Shown: positions 44,090 through 57,296, counted from the first letter of the stretch. The stretch is DNA of 64,000 nucleotides from Megaleporinus macrocephalus (GCA_021613375.1 CM038727.1:6871942-6935941); one strand, 5' to 3'. The notes: generated by a model from the letters alone, not told the origin. Made by a program: numbers and translations.

Positions 44090-46895
44090 TAACGCAGGTC
44101 ATTGTCCCGGCCGCTGCAGAAAGAAAGCTGAAATGGGTTTCCATGGCAATGTTTAGAAAGTTGTAATGAGCTGTGTGCAGATGCAAGGTACTACGCAATA
44201 AAACTCTCAGCGCGGTATATTTCAAGGTTGCATACAGACCACCAGAACTGATTCTGAGCTGAAATGTATGGAAACTTTCACTTTCAATGGAAGTCAATGG
44301 AACCAGAATTTCTTCCAAGCTATTTTGGAGCATTTTTATTGGTCCATTCATCATGAAATTTACTATTTAAGGTGGAACGAGAACATTTGGACAAGAAGCT
44401 GGAGAATAAGAAGCTAAATGTCAGCCCTAGAAGGCCAATGCTGCACCATTTAAGGTGGAATGGTAAAATTCCAACAAGAAGCTGGTGAATAAGAAGCTGA
44501 ATGTCAGCACCAGAATGTAAATTCTTTACTGTTTAAGGTGGAATGGTAAAATTCCAACAAGAAGCTGGTGAATAAGAAGATGAATGTTGGCGCCAGAAGG
44601 TTAATTCTTCACCATTTAAGGTGGAACGAGAACATTGGACAAGAAGCTGGAGAATTAGAAGATGAATGTCGGCCCCAGGAGGCCAACGCTGCACCATTTA
44701 AGGCGGGATGGTAAAATTCCAGCAAGAAGCTGGTGAATAAAAAACTGAATGTCAGCACCAGAATGTAAATTCTGCACCATTTAAACTTTTAGAGAAAAAT
44801 AATGCAGGTCATTGTCCCGCCGCTGCAGAGAGAAAGCTGAAATGGGTTTCCATGGCAATGTTTAGAAAGTTGTAATGAGCTGTGTGCAGATGCAAGGTAC
44901 TACGCAATAAAACTCTCAGCGCGGTATATTTCAAGGTTGCATACAGACCACCAGAACTGATTCTGAGCTGAAATGTATGGAAACTTTCACTTTCAATGGA
45001 AGTCAGTGGAACCAGAATTTCTTCCAAGCTATTTTGGAGCATTTTTATTGGTCCATTCATCATGAAATTTACTATTTAAGGTGGAACGAGAACATTTGGA
45101 CAAGAAGCTGGAGAATAAGAAGCTAAATGTCAGCCCTAGAAGGCCAATGCTGCACCATTTATGGTGGAATGGTAAAATTCCAACAAGAAGCTGGTGAATA
45201 AGAAGATGAATGTTGGCGCCAGAAGGTTAATTCTTCACCATTTAAGGTGGAACGAGAAACTCTGAACAAGCTGGAGAAATAGAAGATGAATGTCGGCCCC
45301 AGGAGGCCAACGCTGCACCATTTAAGGCGGGATGGTAAAATTCCAGCAAGAAGCTGGTGAATAAAAAACTGAATGTCAGCACCAGAATGTAAATTCTGCA
45401 CCATTTAAACTTTTAGAGAAAAATAATGCAGGTCATTGTCCCGGCCGCTGCAGAAAGAAAGCTGAAACGGGTTTCCATGGCAATGTTTAGCAATTTGTAA
45501 TGAGTTGTGTGCACATGCAAGGTACTACGCAATAAAACTCTCAGCATAGTATATTTCAAGGTTGTGTGCAGACCACCAGAACTGATTCTGAGCTGAAATG
45601 TATGGAAACTTTCACTTTCAATGGAAGTCAATGGAACCAGAATTTCTTCCAAGCTATTTTGGAGCATTTTTAATGGTCCATTCATCATGAAATTTACTAT
45701 TTAAGGTGGAAGGAGAACATTTGGACAAGAAGCTGGAGAATAAGAAGCTAAATGTCAGCCCTAGAAGGCCAATGCTGCACCGTTTAAGGTGGAATGTAAA
45801 ATTCCAACAAGAAGTTGGAGGATTAGAAGCTGAAAATCAGCACCTGAATGTAAATTCTTTACTGTTTAAGGTGGAATGGTAAAATTCCAACAAGAAGCTG
45901 GAGAATTAGAAGCTGAATATCAGCACTAGAATGTAAATTCTTTACTGTTTAAGGTGGAATGGTAAAATTCCAACAAGAAGCTGGAGAATTAGAAGCTGAA
46001 TATCAGCACCAGAATGTAAATTCTTTACTGTTTAAGGTGGAATGGTAAAATTCCAACAAGAAGCTGGAGGATTAGAAGCTGAATATCAGCACCTGAATGT
46101 AAATTCTTACTGTTTAAGGAGGATATGGTAAAATTCCAACAAGAAGTTGGAGGATTAGAAGCTGAATGTCAGCACCTGAATGTAAATTCTTTACTGTTTA
46201 AGGTGGAATGGTAAAATTCCAACAAGAAGTTGGAGGATTAGAAGCTGAAAATCAGCACCTGAATGTAAATTCTTTACTGTTTAAGGTGGAATGGTAAAAT
46301 TCCAACAAGAAGCTGGAGAATTAGAAGCTGAATATCAGCACCAGAATGTAAATTCTTTACTGTTTAAGGTGGATTGGTAAAATTCCAACAAGAAGCTGGA
46401 GAATTAGAAGCTGAGTATCAGCACCAGAATGTAAATTCTTTACTGTTTAAGGTGGAATGGTAAAATTCCAACAAGAAGTTGGAGGATTAGAAGCTGAAAA
46501 TCAGCACCTGAATGTAAATTCTTTACTGTTTAAGGTGGAATGGTAAAATTCCAACAAGAAGCTGGAGAATTAGAAGCTGAATATCAGCACCAGAATGTAA
46601 ATTCTTTACTGTTTAAGGTGGAATGGTAAAATTCCAACAAGAAGTTGGAGGATTAGAAGCTGAATGTCAGCACCTGAATGTTAATTCTGCACCGTTTAAA
46701 CTTTTAGAGAAAAATAATGCAGGTCATTGTCCCGGCCGCCGCAGAGAGAAAGCTGAAACTGGTTTCCATGGCACCGTTTAGAAAGTTGTAATGAGCTGTG
46801 TGCACGAGACTGCGCAATAAAACACTCAGCACAGTATATTTCAAGGTTGCGTACAGACCACCAGAACTGATTCTGTGCTGCAATATATGGAAAAC
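44090..46895. repeat. Higher-order repeat H
   Basis: An 84-bp-class unit (TTTAAGGTGGAATGGTAAAA, TTCCAACAAGAAGCTGGAGA, AGAAGCTGAATGTCAGCACC) is tandemly repeated. It is punctuated by four copies of a longer block starting near 44095, 44805, 45420 and 46718 (GCAGGTCATTGTCCCGGCCG, TTTCCATGGCAATGTTTAG, GACCACCAGAACTGATTCTG), three of which include a repeat-A core. Higher-order spacing is ~600-700 bp, then ~1.3 kb where the small unit expanded. Confidence 0.9.
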
Positions 46896-47239
46896 TAACT
46901 CTATTTATCCCCAGCACCCCTAAAGATTATAAAACTAGGGCCAGGTACGCCCCTGGTTAACCTAGCACTCGTTGCCTCCCTCAGGTGTTTGTTAGAAACT
47001 GGTTGCAACCCAAACTGCCTTTTAAACAAAGATTGATAATGGCCAGCCAGACTAGAGGTCATTTACATACAGTCGTATGCAAAACTATGGGTGTCCACTA
47101 TGGGCGTCCCTGGCCATATTACACGTTACTGTTGTGAGAAGAAATTCCAAGATTACGTTCCATTAATGTTACATATTGTAAATATTTAGGAAGAATGAAT
47201 TATAAGCTGTGGTCTGGATGTGGGTCTTTTTCCATCTCT
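46896..47239. other. No feature seen
   Basis: Unique sequence after the last H block. Confidence 0.3.
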
Positions 47240-47600
47240 ACACAAATAAAGTACATTCAGTCACATTTTAGCATGGAGACGAAATCTGTCCCGATTTCCG
47301 CGACGTCAGGAAGCCTCCGCGCTGGCGTCATCCTCCGGCTCTCCTTCGCATGTGCCTCCTCGCTTCGGTGCAATGTGAGTGTGGCTGCATGTGCGACTCT
47401 CTCTGGTGAGCTCAACATTCCTCACTCTCTCGGCCATTAATCAAACCATGTGAACTACGACAGATGTGTCCCAACATAGCAAGCTACGCTGCCCGGCCCG
47501 CTTCCAAGAAGCACCCTCGGCCTCTTCCTCCAGGTTCTCTGAAAACGCCTGCCTTGAATATCATCAGCGCGGAGAGAAATACCTTCAGCCCGCTGAACAA
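47240..47600. promoter_or_regulatory. GC-richer unique island
   Basis: Repeat-free, with GAAATCTGTCCCGATTTCCG and TCTCGGCCATTAATCAAACC. Two overlapping plus frames of ~80 codons at 47464-47715 lack a recognised domain. Candidate conserved non-coding element only. Confidence 0.2.
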
Positions 47601-47739
47601 GAAGGTGGAGCAGGAAGGTGTTCAGCTTTCCATTGGAAAATATCAGTGTATATTCAGAAACGAGAACAAAAGCCTAAAAATCCTGATCAAACAAGATCAA
47701 ACAGATGAACAATAAGATCAAAGAAGTTACAATTAATAA

Positions 47740-48620
47740 TTTACTTTAATGTGAAAGTGAGAAACGGTGATTCGGGTTCAAACAGCTGGAGCTGCAGCAG
47801 ATAAACAGTGAGAACTTCACTCCAGTGTAACTTTTTCTGGGTTCTAACAGAAGAACATTAAACAAAGGTACTTAAAGCTGAATGTCAGTGCCAGAATATA
47901 ACTACTGCACCTTTTAAGGTGGAACGAATGAGAAGCTGAATATCAACAGCAGAATGTAAATGCTGCCCCATTTAAGGTGGAACAAGAACAAGAACAAGAA
48001 TAAGGTGTTGAACAAGAAGCAGGAAGGTGTTCAGCAAAGTGCTGTAGTGTATATTTTTTATTTTCAACGTAACTAATAATGTATGTACTGAAATTTCTCT
48101 CTTCAAAAACAGTCCAACGAGAACAAACGCCTAAATAATTTAATCAAACAAGATCAAACAGGCGAACGACAAGATCAAAAAAGCTAAAATAAATAATTTA
48201 CTTTAAAGTGAAAGTGAGAAACGGTGATTCGGGTTCAAACAGCTGGTGCTGCAGCAGATAAACAGTGAGAACTTCACTCGAGTGTAACTTTTTCAGGGTT
48301 CTAACAAAAGAACATTAAACAAATTAGGGCCAGAATATTTAAGGTGGAACGAATGAGAAGCTGGATGTCAACGGCAAGATTTGAATGCTGCACCATTTAA
48401 GGTGGAACGGGAAAATCCAGACGAGAAGCTGAAGCACCAAAATATAACTGTTGTACTAGTTAAGGTGGGACGAGAAAGTTAAAACAAGAAATTAGCAAGT
48501 AAGACGCTGAATATTAGTGGCAGAATGTAAATCCTGCACCATTTAAGGTGGAACGGATACATTTGGACAGGTTGCTTAAGGTGAAACAAGAACATTTGAA
48601 TAAGATGTATACAGTCTAAG
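47740..48620. repeat. Diverged outlier of repeat H and its AT-rich partner
   Basis: Two copies of GTGAAAGTGAGAAACGGTGA (about 47750 and 48207), each followed by AACAGCTGG and GTGAGAACTTCACTC, alternate with worn ATTTAAGGTGGAACG units. This links the 42-43 kb and 44-47 kb repeats into one complex. Confidence 0.7.
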
Positions 48621-49719
48621 GTTGTCTCCTGAAATAGCTTTGTTTGGTTTTTCTAAGGCATTTCAATATTTTGATAATTTTATACAATCTACTATAACAT
48701 ATGGTATGATAGTGGCTAAGAAGATCATTTTAAGTTGTGGAAGTCAAACATCCCACCTACGTTTAAAATGTGGCTGACAGAAGTAGCAAAGCATGTTGAG
48801 AGGTTCAGATATGTTTTGTCTGGTAGTCTGGTAAGTCTGGTAAGTTTTTTTAAAATATGGAACCCTTTTTTAGAGTACATGCATAATCATTAGAAGTTCC
48901 ACTGTAGCTGCTTTATTAAGTATTCAGTCTATTATATTTTATTTCCATTGCTCAGTTGATTCTGTGGATGTTTGTGAGCCTACTGTAGTGTGCCCCTTTA
49001 TTTCACTGTGTCTCTTATTTTATGTTATTTTATTTATTGTCTTTCTTTTTGTTTTTCTTTTCTCTTTTTCTCTGAGAATGCAGAATCATTGTTAATATTA
49101 TTGAATGTGAAAATCCTATGAATAAATATTAAAAAGAAGAAAACAGGAAAACAACACAAGCAAGAAAGTCAGAATTGAAAAAAAGGCAGAATTTATTGAC
49201 TTGAAGGACCAAATTCATAGCACATACCGTATCCCACAGTCTTTGCTAGTTTTAGAACATTTATTTAATATAAACTTGCTTTCAATTCAGTTTTTCTTTT
49301 TTTTCAGTTCATTTTATGGAAGTTCTAGACTCTGGGGTGGTCAGTCCCCTGTTCTAAGAACAGCAGCAGCTTCTTTGTTTGATAGGTCTGTATTTCTTTT
49401 TCTCAGCGAGGAGCTTCTTGAACAGATACACATCCTTTTAGACCCATAGCACTGAGGTGTCTTCTCAAAGTGGAAGGATGGACAGAAAGATTAGTGGATG
49501 TTCTTAGATCTTAAGGTGGAGTTTGATGTTCTCCTTTCTCTCAAGCAGGAGAGCTGCTGCTGATGGGACAGTGTTGGTGGTCTAGCTGGTCTTCCATTCT
49601 AGTAATTCTAGTTTTGGCTGTAAAGCTCATATAGGTTTATTAGGAAAAGGAACAGAAAGTATATGTGTGTCTGATTATAGTTCAATCAATCTTCTCTATC
49701 ATAGTTTTGATGTCTTTAC
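48621..49719. other. Mostly unique AT-rich sequence
   Basis: Near 49140-49300 it repeats blocks from 43.45-43.6 kb (ATAGCACATACCGTATCCCA). Otherwise nothing is supported. Confidence 0.35.
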
Positions 49720-49744
49720 AATTATTATTATTATTATTATTATT
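49720..49744. repeat. (ATT)n microsatellite
   Basis: About eight ATT units. Confidence 0.9.
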
Positions 49745-50759
49745 TAAATAGTACATATAAGAAAGACCCATGTAGGTGTGCCCAAACCTTTTGCTTGACA
49801 GTCTGTTTATTGGCCTCCAGGTGAACATGGCCAGAAGAGCGTCCATAATAACCATAATAGTCCATAATAAATCCATAATAAATAATAAAAACACTAAAAC
49901 TAGTGACGATACTCAGTCAAAACAAAACCACACAGAGAACACAAACAGAAGCAGCTACTCACAACAGATATTCACAAATATGTCTACTAGTGCCAGACTG
50001 AGACTAGGGGCAAGGGATATAAATACACAAGGACAGACCAGGATCACCAGGGAGGGGGAGGAGCCACAAACCTGGAACAGGTTAGGGTGTAAAATAGGGA
50101 GAATCTAGTAAACCAAAATAAACATCAGCACAAGGAAAAGTCTTAGCCACCTATGCTGAATGTGTAAAAGCCTTTATCTGATCTATAAGTGTGTGTTCAC
50201 CAGTAAGAACACCAGATCTGATTAGAACAGATGTAAATAATCATACATACAATACAAAGTAACATGAATATGTTATTGTGAGAGAAGTAGATCAGATCTT
50301 GATCCAGTTTGAAGAACAAAGTGTAGTTCCAGATTTCTCCTGGACGCCCCAGACATTGTATGAATGTGTTCAGTTCCTTCAGCAGTAATCTTGATTTAGC
50401 TTAATGAAGTACTGAGCAGTCAAAGCAGGTATTAGATGAGAACTGATAATAATACTGGGTTGTTTCCACAAGGAGAAGCTTGGAAAGGGTTAAATAAACA
50501 CACTGACGTGTGTAAAAGCACTACTTACTGTATTAATACTGTTTAATACTTAAATAATAAAGTGTTTACTCAGTAAATAAAAGCTTCCTGTCTGGAAATA
50601 ATAGCTTTTTAAATATAATACTGTCCCCAAGTGCCTCAAACCCCTGCACTGTACTGTACATAGAATCAATTAAAGTAATGAGAACAGTTATTAATAATAA
50701 AAACAGATACAGGACAACCAACCAATTATATTACAGCTTTAAAGAGAAACCGAGAGTGC
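49745..50759. other. No feature seen
   Basis: AT-rich unique sequence. The 110-codon plus frame at 49776-50108 is Asn/Thr/Ser-rich with no recognised domain. Confidence 0.3.
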
Positions 50760-51310
50760 ATTCATGGGTGTGTGTGTGTAGCCACGGCGCTACAAATGAC
50801 GATGATATGCCTGCATACAAATGCTCATCGTGTGCAGACCTTAATTAAACCTCTTCTTTCATCTCATCTGTACAGCATGTGCGCCACTTTGTGAGTCATG
50901 GCGGCCACGCGCAGTCACGTTCAGTCATTTCAGGACCCAGCGCTGTTCCTCAACGAGTCCTGACCGCAGACACTTAGCCCAGCGCTAACGAGGTGTCAAA
51001 CGACGACTTCAAGGTACGATTAGGAGCGCGCTATGAACGGCCGGACCACAAAAAGCACTGATTTGGCAGAGAATGAAAGCGGTGCCACGGCGATGGAGGG
51101 CTGCCTGGATACTGGCTTTCAAAGCAGGAGTTCCTGTATGGCTAATTACCAGATCAAAGGAGCCCAGCATAACAGCCAGCTGTTCATAGTGTCCCAGTAA
51201 CCAGAAAGTGCTGGAGAACACTGATAGCGGAGAGTAGAGGGTCTGGAAAAGCCACCAAGAAGCCCCCTCGCAGCAGCCCCCTCCAGTCATAAATACATGC
51301 ATGTTATTGT
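50760..51310. promoter_or_regulatory. Candidate conserved non-coding island, TCF and homeodomain motifs
   Basis: Repeat-free island. It contains TATGGCTAATTACCAGATCA directly followed by AAGGAGCC, i.e. a TAATTA core and AGATCAAAGG, a TCF/LEF-type site, with CAGCTG 35 bp on, plus TTTGGCAGAGAATGAAAGC. A 102-codon minus frame covers it without a recognised domain. The best-looking enhancer candidate in the window, but conservation is untested. Confidence 0.3.
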
Positions 51311-51641
51311 TAAGCACTGAGGCATTGCTTCTCTAAGGACCATCTCATGGTCCAGCACCTAGTACATCTTGGAGATCCTGAGAACTTTATTTTTAGTTAA
51401 TTAAACAATGCTTCCAGCGTATGAGCTTTAATAACAAGCTTAAAATATTAACACCAGTTGCACGTCATTGGGTTCAGGCCAGTGCTTCTCGGGATGAGCT
51501 CTAATTAGTGTTTTTATTGAAAAAGGAACGTGTCAACGTAAATTTGGTGCAGTCATACGGAAAATGTGCAGCAAACTTGTCTTTATTCATTTCATGGAAT
51601 AAAAAGAAAAGTCTAGGAACTGGTTACATTATGACCTGAGG
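51311..51641. other. No feature seen
   Basis: Unique sequence before the large satellite. Confidence 0.3.
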
Positions 51642-54600
51642 CCTGTAACACTACCTTCACCTACCTGTGTACAGATAAACTGTAACACTACCTTCACCTA
51701 CCTGTGCACAGGTAAACTGTAACACTACCTTCACCTACCTGTGTACAGATAAACTGTAACACTACCTTCACCTACCTGTGTACAGATAAACTGTAACACT
51801 ACCTTCACCTACCTGTGTACAGATAAACTGTAACACTACCTTCACCTACCTGTGTACAGATAAACTGTAACACTACCTTCACCTACCTGTGTACAGGTAA
51901 ACTGTAACACTACCTTCACCTACCTGTGTACAGTTAAACTGTAACACTACCTTCACCTACCTGTGTACAGATAAACTGTAACACTACCTTCCCCTACCTG
52001 TGTACAGGTAAACTGTAACACTACCTTCACCTACCTGTGTACAGGTAAACTGTAACACTACCTTTACCTACCTGTGTACAAGTAAACTGTAACACTACCT
52101 TCACCTACCTGTGTACAAGTAAACTGTAACACTACCTTCACCTACCTGTGTACAGGTAAACTGTAACACTACCTTCACCTACCTGTGTACAGATAAACTG
52201 TAACACTACCTTCACCTACCTGTGTACAGGTAAACTGTAACACTACCTTCACCTACCTGTGTACAGATAAACTGTAACACTACCTTCACCTACCTGTGTA
52301 CAGGTAAACTGTAACACTACCTTCACCTACCTGTGTACAGGTTAACTGTAACACTACCTTCACCTACCTGTGTACAGGTAAACTGTAACACTACCTTCAC
52401 TACCTGTGTACAGATAAACTGTAACACTACCTTCACCTACCTGTGTACAGATAAACTGTAACACTACCTTCACCTACCTGTGCACAGGTAAACTGTAACA
52501 CTACCTTCACCTACCTGTGTACAGGTAAACTGTAACACTACCTTTACCTACCTGTGTACAAGTAAACTGTAACACTACCTTCACCTACCTGTGTACAAGT
52601 AAACTGTAACACTACATTCACCTACCTGTGTACAGGTAAACTGTAACACTACCTTCACCTACCTGTGTACAGGTAAACTGTACCACTCCCTTCACCTACC
52701 TGTGTACAAGTAATCTGTAACACTACCTTCACCTACCTGTGTACAGATAAACTGTAACACTACCTTCACCTACCTGTGTACAGATAAACTGTAACACTAC
52801 CTTCACCTACCTGTGTACAGGTAAACTGTAACACTACCTTCACCTACCTGTGTACAGGTAAACTGTAACACTACCTTTACCTACCTGTGTACAAGTAAAC
52901 TGTAACACTACCTTCACCTACCTGTGTACAAGTAAACTGTAACACTACATTCACCTACCTGTGTACAGATAAACTGTAACACTACCTTTACCTACCTGTG
53001 TACAGGTAAACTGTACCACTCCCTTCACCTACCTGTGTACAAGTAATCTGTACCACTCCCTTCACCTACCTGTGTACAAGTAATCTGTAACACTACCTTC
53101 ACCTACCTGTGTACAGGTAAACTGTAACACTACCTTCACCTACCTGTGTACAGGTAAACTGTAACACTACCTTCACCTACCTGTGTACAGATAAACTGTA
53201 ACACTACCTTCACCTACCTGTGTACAGGTAAACTGTAACACTACCTTCACCTACCTGGGTACAGATAAACTGTAACACTACCTTCACGTACCTGTGTACA
53301 GGTAAACTGTAACACTACCTTCACCTACCTGTGTACAGGTAAACTGTAACACTACCTTCACCTACCTGTGTACAGGTAAACTGTAACACTACCTTTACCT
53401 ACCTGTGTACAAGTAAACTGTAACACTACCTTCACCTACCTGTGTACAAGTAAACTGTAACACTACATTCACCTACCTGTGTACAGGTAAACTGTAACAC
53501 TACCTTCACCTACCTGTGTACAGGTAAACTGTAACACTACCTTCACCTACCTGTGTACAGATAAACTGTAACACTACCTTCACCTACCTGTGTACAGGTA
53601 AACTGTAGCACTACCTTCACCTACTTGTGTACAGATAAACTGTAACACTACCTTTACCTACCTGTGTACAGGTAAACTGTACCACTCCCTTCACCTACCT
53701 GTGTACAAGTAATCTGTAACACTACCTTCACCTACCTGTGTACAGGTAAACTGTAACACTACCTTCACCTACCTGTGTACAGATAAACTGTAACACTACC
53801 TTCACCTACCTGTGTACAGGTAAACTGTAACACTACCTTCACCTACCTGTGTACAGGTAAACTGTAACAGTACCTTCACCTACCTGTGTACAGATAAACT
53901 GTAACACTACCTTCACCTACCTGTGTACAGGTAAACTGTAACACTACCTTCACCTACCTGTGTACAGATAAACTGTAACACTACCTTCACCTACCTGTGT
54001 ACAGATAAACTGTAACACTACCTTCACCTACCTGTGTACAGGTAAACTGTAACACTACCTTCACCTACCTGTGTACAGGTAAACTGTACCACTACCTTTA
54101 CCTACCTGTGTACAGGTAAACTGTAACACTACCTTCACCTACCTGTGTACAGGTAAACTGTAACACTACCTTTACCTACCTGTGTACAAGTAAACTGTAA
54201 CACTACCTTCACCTACCTGTGTACAAGTAAACTGTAACACTACATTCACCTACCTGTGTACAGATAAACTGTAACACTACCTTTACCTACCTGTGTACAG
54301 GTAAACTGTACCACTCCCTTCACCTACCTGTGTACAAGTAATCTGTAACACTACCTTCACCTACCTGTGTACAGGTAAACTGTAACACTACCTTCACCTA
54401 CCTGTGTACAGGTAAACTGTAACACTACCTTCACCTACCTGTGTACAGGTAAACTGTAACACTACCTTCACCTACCTGTGTACAGATAAACTGTAACACT
54501 ACCTTCACGTACCTGTGTACAGGTAAACTGTAACACTACCTTCACCTACCTGTGTACAGATAAACTGTAACACTACCTTCACCTACCTGTGTACAGATAA

Positions 54601-56277
54601 ACTGTAACACTACCTTCACCCACCTGTGTACATGTAAACTGTAACACTACCTTCACCTACCTGTGTACAAGTAAACTGTAACACTACCTTCACCTACCTG
54701 TGCACAAGTAAACTGTAACACTACCTTCACCTACCTGTGTACAGATAAACTGTAACACTACCTTCACCTACCTGTGTACAGATAAACTGTAACACTACCT
54801 TCACCTACCTGTGTACATGTAAACTGTAACACTACCTTCACCTACCTGTTTATAAGTAAACTGTAACACTACCTTCACCTACCTGTTCATAAGTAAACTG
54901 TAACACTACCTTCACCTACCTGTGTACAGATAAACTGTAACACTACCTTCACCTACCTGTGTACAGATAAACTGTAACACTACCTTCACCTACCTGTGTA
55001 CATGTAAACTGTAACACTACCTTTACCTACCTGTGTACAAGTAAACTGTAACACTACCTTCACCTACCTGTGTACAGATAAACTGTAACACTACCTTCAC
55101 CTACCTGTGTACAGATAAACTGTAACACTACCTTCACCTACCTGTGTACATGTAAACTGTAACACTACCTTCACCTACCTGTGTACAGGTAAACTGTAAC
55201 ACTACCTTTACCTACCTGTGTACAAGTAAACTGTAACACTACATTCACCTACCTGTGTACAGGTAAACTGTAACACTACCTTCACCTACCTGTGTACAGG
55301 TAAACTGTAACACTACCTTCACCTACCTGTGTACAGATAAACTGTAACACTACCTTCACCTACCTGTGTACAGATAAACTGTAACACTACCTTCACCTAC
55401 CTGTGTACAGGTAAACTGTAACACTACCTTCACCTACCTGTGTACAGATAAACTGTAACACTACCTTCACCTACCTGTGTACAGATAAACTGTAACACTA
55501 CCTTCACCTGCCTGTGTACAGATAAACTGTAACACTACCTTCACCTACCTGTGTACAGGTAAACTGTAACACTACCTTCACCTACCTGTGTACAGGTAAA
55601 CTGTAACACTACCTTCACCTACCTGTGTACAGGTAAACTGTAACACTACCTTCACCTGCCTGTGTACAGGTAAACTGTAACACTACCTTCACCTACCTGT
55701 GTACAGGTAAACTGTAACACTACCTTCACCTACCTGTGTACAGGTAAACTGTAACACTACCTTCACCTACCTGTGTACAGGTAAACTGTAACACTACCTT
55801 CACCTACCTGTGTACAGGTAAACTGTAACACTACCTTCACCTACCTGTGTACAGATAAACTGTAACACTACCTTCACCTGCCTGTGTACAGGTAAACTGT
55901 AACACTACCTTCACCTACCTGTGTACAGGTAAACTGTAACACTACCTTCACCTACCTGTGTACAGGTAAACTGTAACACTACCTTCACCTACCTGTGTAC
56001 AGGTAAACTGTAACACTACCTTCACCTGCCTGTGTACAGGTAAACTGTAACACTACCTTCACCTACCTGTGTACAGGTAAACTGTAACACTACCTTCACC
56101 TACCTGTGTACAGGTAAACTGTAACACTACCTTCACCTACCTGTGTACAGGTAAACTGTAACACTACCTTCACCTACCTGTGTACAGGTAAACTGTAACA
56201 CTACCTTCACCTACCTGTGTACAGGTAAACTGTAACACTACCTTCACCTACCTGTGTACAGGTAAACTGTAACACTA
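51642..56277. repeat. 37-bp satellite array, ~125 copies
   Basis: Unit CTGTAACACTACCTTCACCT plus ACCTGTGTACAGATAAA (37 bp), almost perfectly in register for 4.6 kb. Variants in the last seven bases (GATAAA, GGTAAA, AGTAAA, TGTAAA) and rare CTTTACC, CCACTCCC and ACATTCACC units recur in fixed order. The CTTTACC variant starts at 52541, 52874, 53392, 54169 and 55205, i.e. 9, 14, 21 and 28 units apart, showing multi-unit duplications. The unit length is not a multiple of three and all frames are stopped. Each unit has a splice-donor-like CAGGTAAAC. Confidence 0.97.
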
Positions 56278-56590
56278 ATTAGGATCTGAACCTATTTAGT
56301 TCTTGGTAGAGCAGTTTTAACTGTTTAGCCACTGCCCTACTTCACCGACACCCACCAAACCTCTGCAGCTGCCACCCACCACAGCGAACACTTCTGATTA
56401 TACATGGTGACCTTCATACCTTCATTCCTACTAAACCAGCTCCCGCATGTCTTTTACTGATAAACTAACTTTTCCAGCTAGTTTGATATCTCCTATGACG
56501 TGTTCCTCCACGTTGACCAATAGGAGGACAGAGTGCTCTCTGAAACATGATGAAGAGAAGGAGGTCAATACATCACAATAGCATCTGCTC
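56278..56590 (+). repeat. Diverged copy of the 56.86-57.15 kb block
   Basis: GATCTGAACCTATTTAGTTC, GTAGAGCAGTTTTAACTGTT and ACCACAGCGAACACTTCTGA match, with gaps, the block at 56860-57000 and 57490-57630. It is the oldest of three related copies here; a fourth weak one lies at 58500-58620. Confidence 0.6.
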
Positions 56591-56593
56591 AGA

Positions 56594-56757
56594 CCCAAAG
56601 ACCCCCAACATGTCCAGAAAGTAGACTTAATCTGTCAACAAGAGGACATTGGAAAGGACCGTCCTCTCACTCCGTCATCTGTAGCGATCATTTTACACCT
56701 GAAGATTATCACGACTATGGGCGTAGGCTTACACAACGACTGGATCTTAAGACTTTT
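56594..56757 (+). pseudogene. THAP zinc-finger domain fragment, copy 1
   Basis: The frame through 56672-56757 reads SHSVICSDHFTPEDYHDYGR followed by RLTQRLDLK. ICSDHF is the C-x2-H end of the C2CH THAP DNA-binding domain, usually followed by a Pro/Asp-rich turn. The upstream part of the frame (QRPPTCPESRLNLS) matches copy 2, but the N-terminal cysteines are missing. THAP domains occur in host regulators and in P-element-type transposases; which applies here is undetermined. No full gene. Confidence 0.5.
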
Positions 56758-57150
56758 TCCAAGCTATTTTGGAGCATTTCTATTGGTCCATATCATCATA
56801 CACCAAACGTGCAGGGCAGATACCAGATTCATCATGTGTGGCATATACAGTGGAGGGTTCTGAACCTAATTAGATCTTGGTAAAGCAGTTTTGACTGTTT
56901 AGTCACTGCCCCACTTCGCCAATACCCACCACAGCGAACAGTTCTGATTGGAGGTTGTGACCTTCATACCTTCGTTAGTTCTTTCTACGTCAAGACTTTT
57001 CCCAAAAACGGGCTTCAATTTCTCTTTTACTGATTAACCAACTTTACAGTACATGAAAATCCCAGCAATGTCTTCAATTCTATAATCCAACCCCAATATG
57101 GTGACTTCAATTGAGCTGTTCTGACCAGTTCAGGACACACCATGACATTC
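56752..57150 (+). repeat. ~400-bp direct duplication, copy 1
   Basis: Starts with a repeat-A core (TTCCAAGCTATTTTGGAGCA, TTTCTATTGGTCCATATCAT) and ends TTCAGGACACACCATGACAT. Copy 2 at 57384-57783 differs at only a handful of bases, so the duplication is recent. Confidence 0.85.
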
Positions 57151-57260
57151 TGATCATATTTACTACAATAACTGTACCTCTATATCTGAGTTTAGCTGGT
57201 TGCTAGGCTGTTGTCATGAATTATGTTGGTTATTTAGCTAGATACTGTTTACTTTGAACA
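57151..57260 (+). repeat. Segment shared with 59612-59730
   Basis: ATATTTACTACAATAACTGT, TATATCTGAGTTTAGCTGGT and GTTTAGCTAGATACTGTTTA-like blocks recur at 59.6 kb, again downstream of a THAP fragment, so the two THAP neighbourhoods are related. Confidence 0.7.
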
Positions 57261-57296
57261 ATGCTACAAGCTCAGGGTGTAGGTTTGCATATCTTC

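Noticed and set aside
44809..45063. Conserved 84- to 148-codon minus frames repeated at 43.9, 44.8 and 45.4 kb as a gene family
   Set aside because: The similarity is explained by the higher-order repeat H. The frames break at different points and contain the dispersed repeat A.
51642..56277. Regular 37-bp repeats as a possible CRISPR array
   Set aside because: There are no unique spacers. Units are contiguous and variants are small, so this is a satellite; the window is also clearly eukaryotic.
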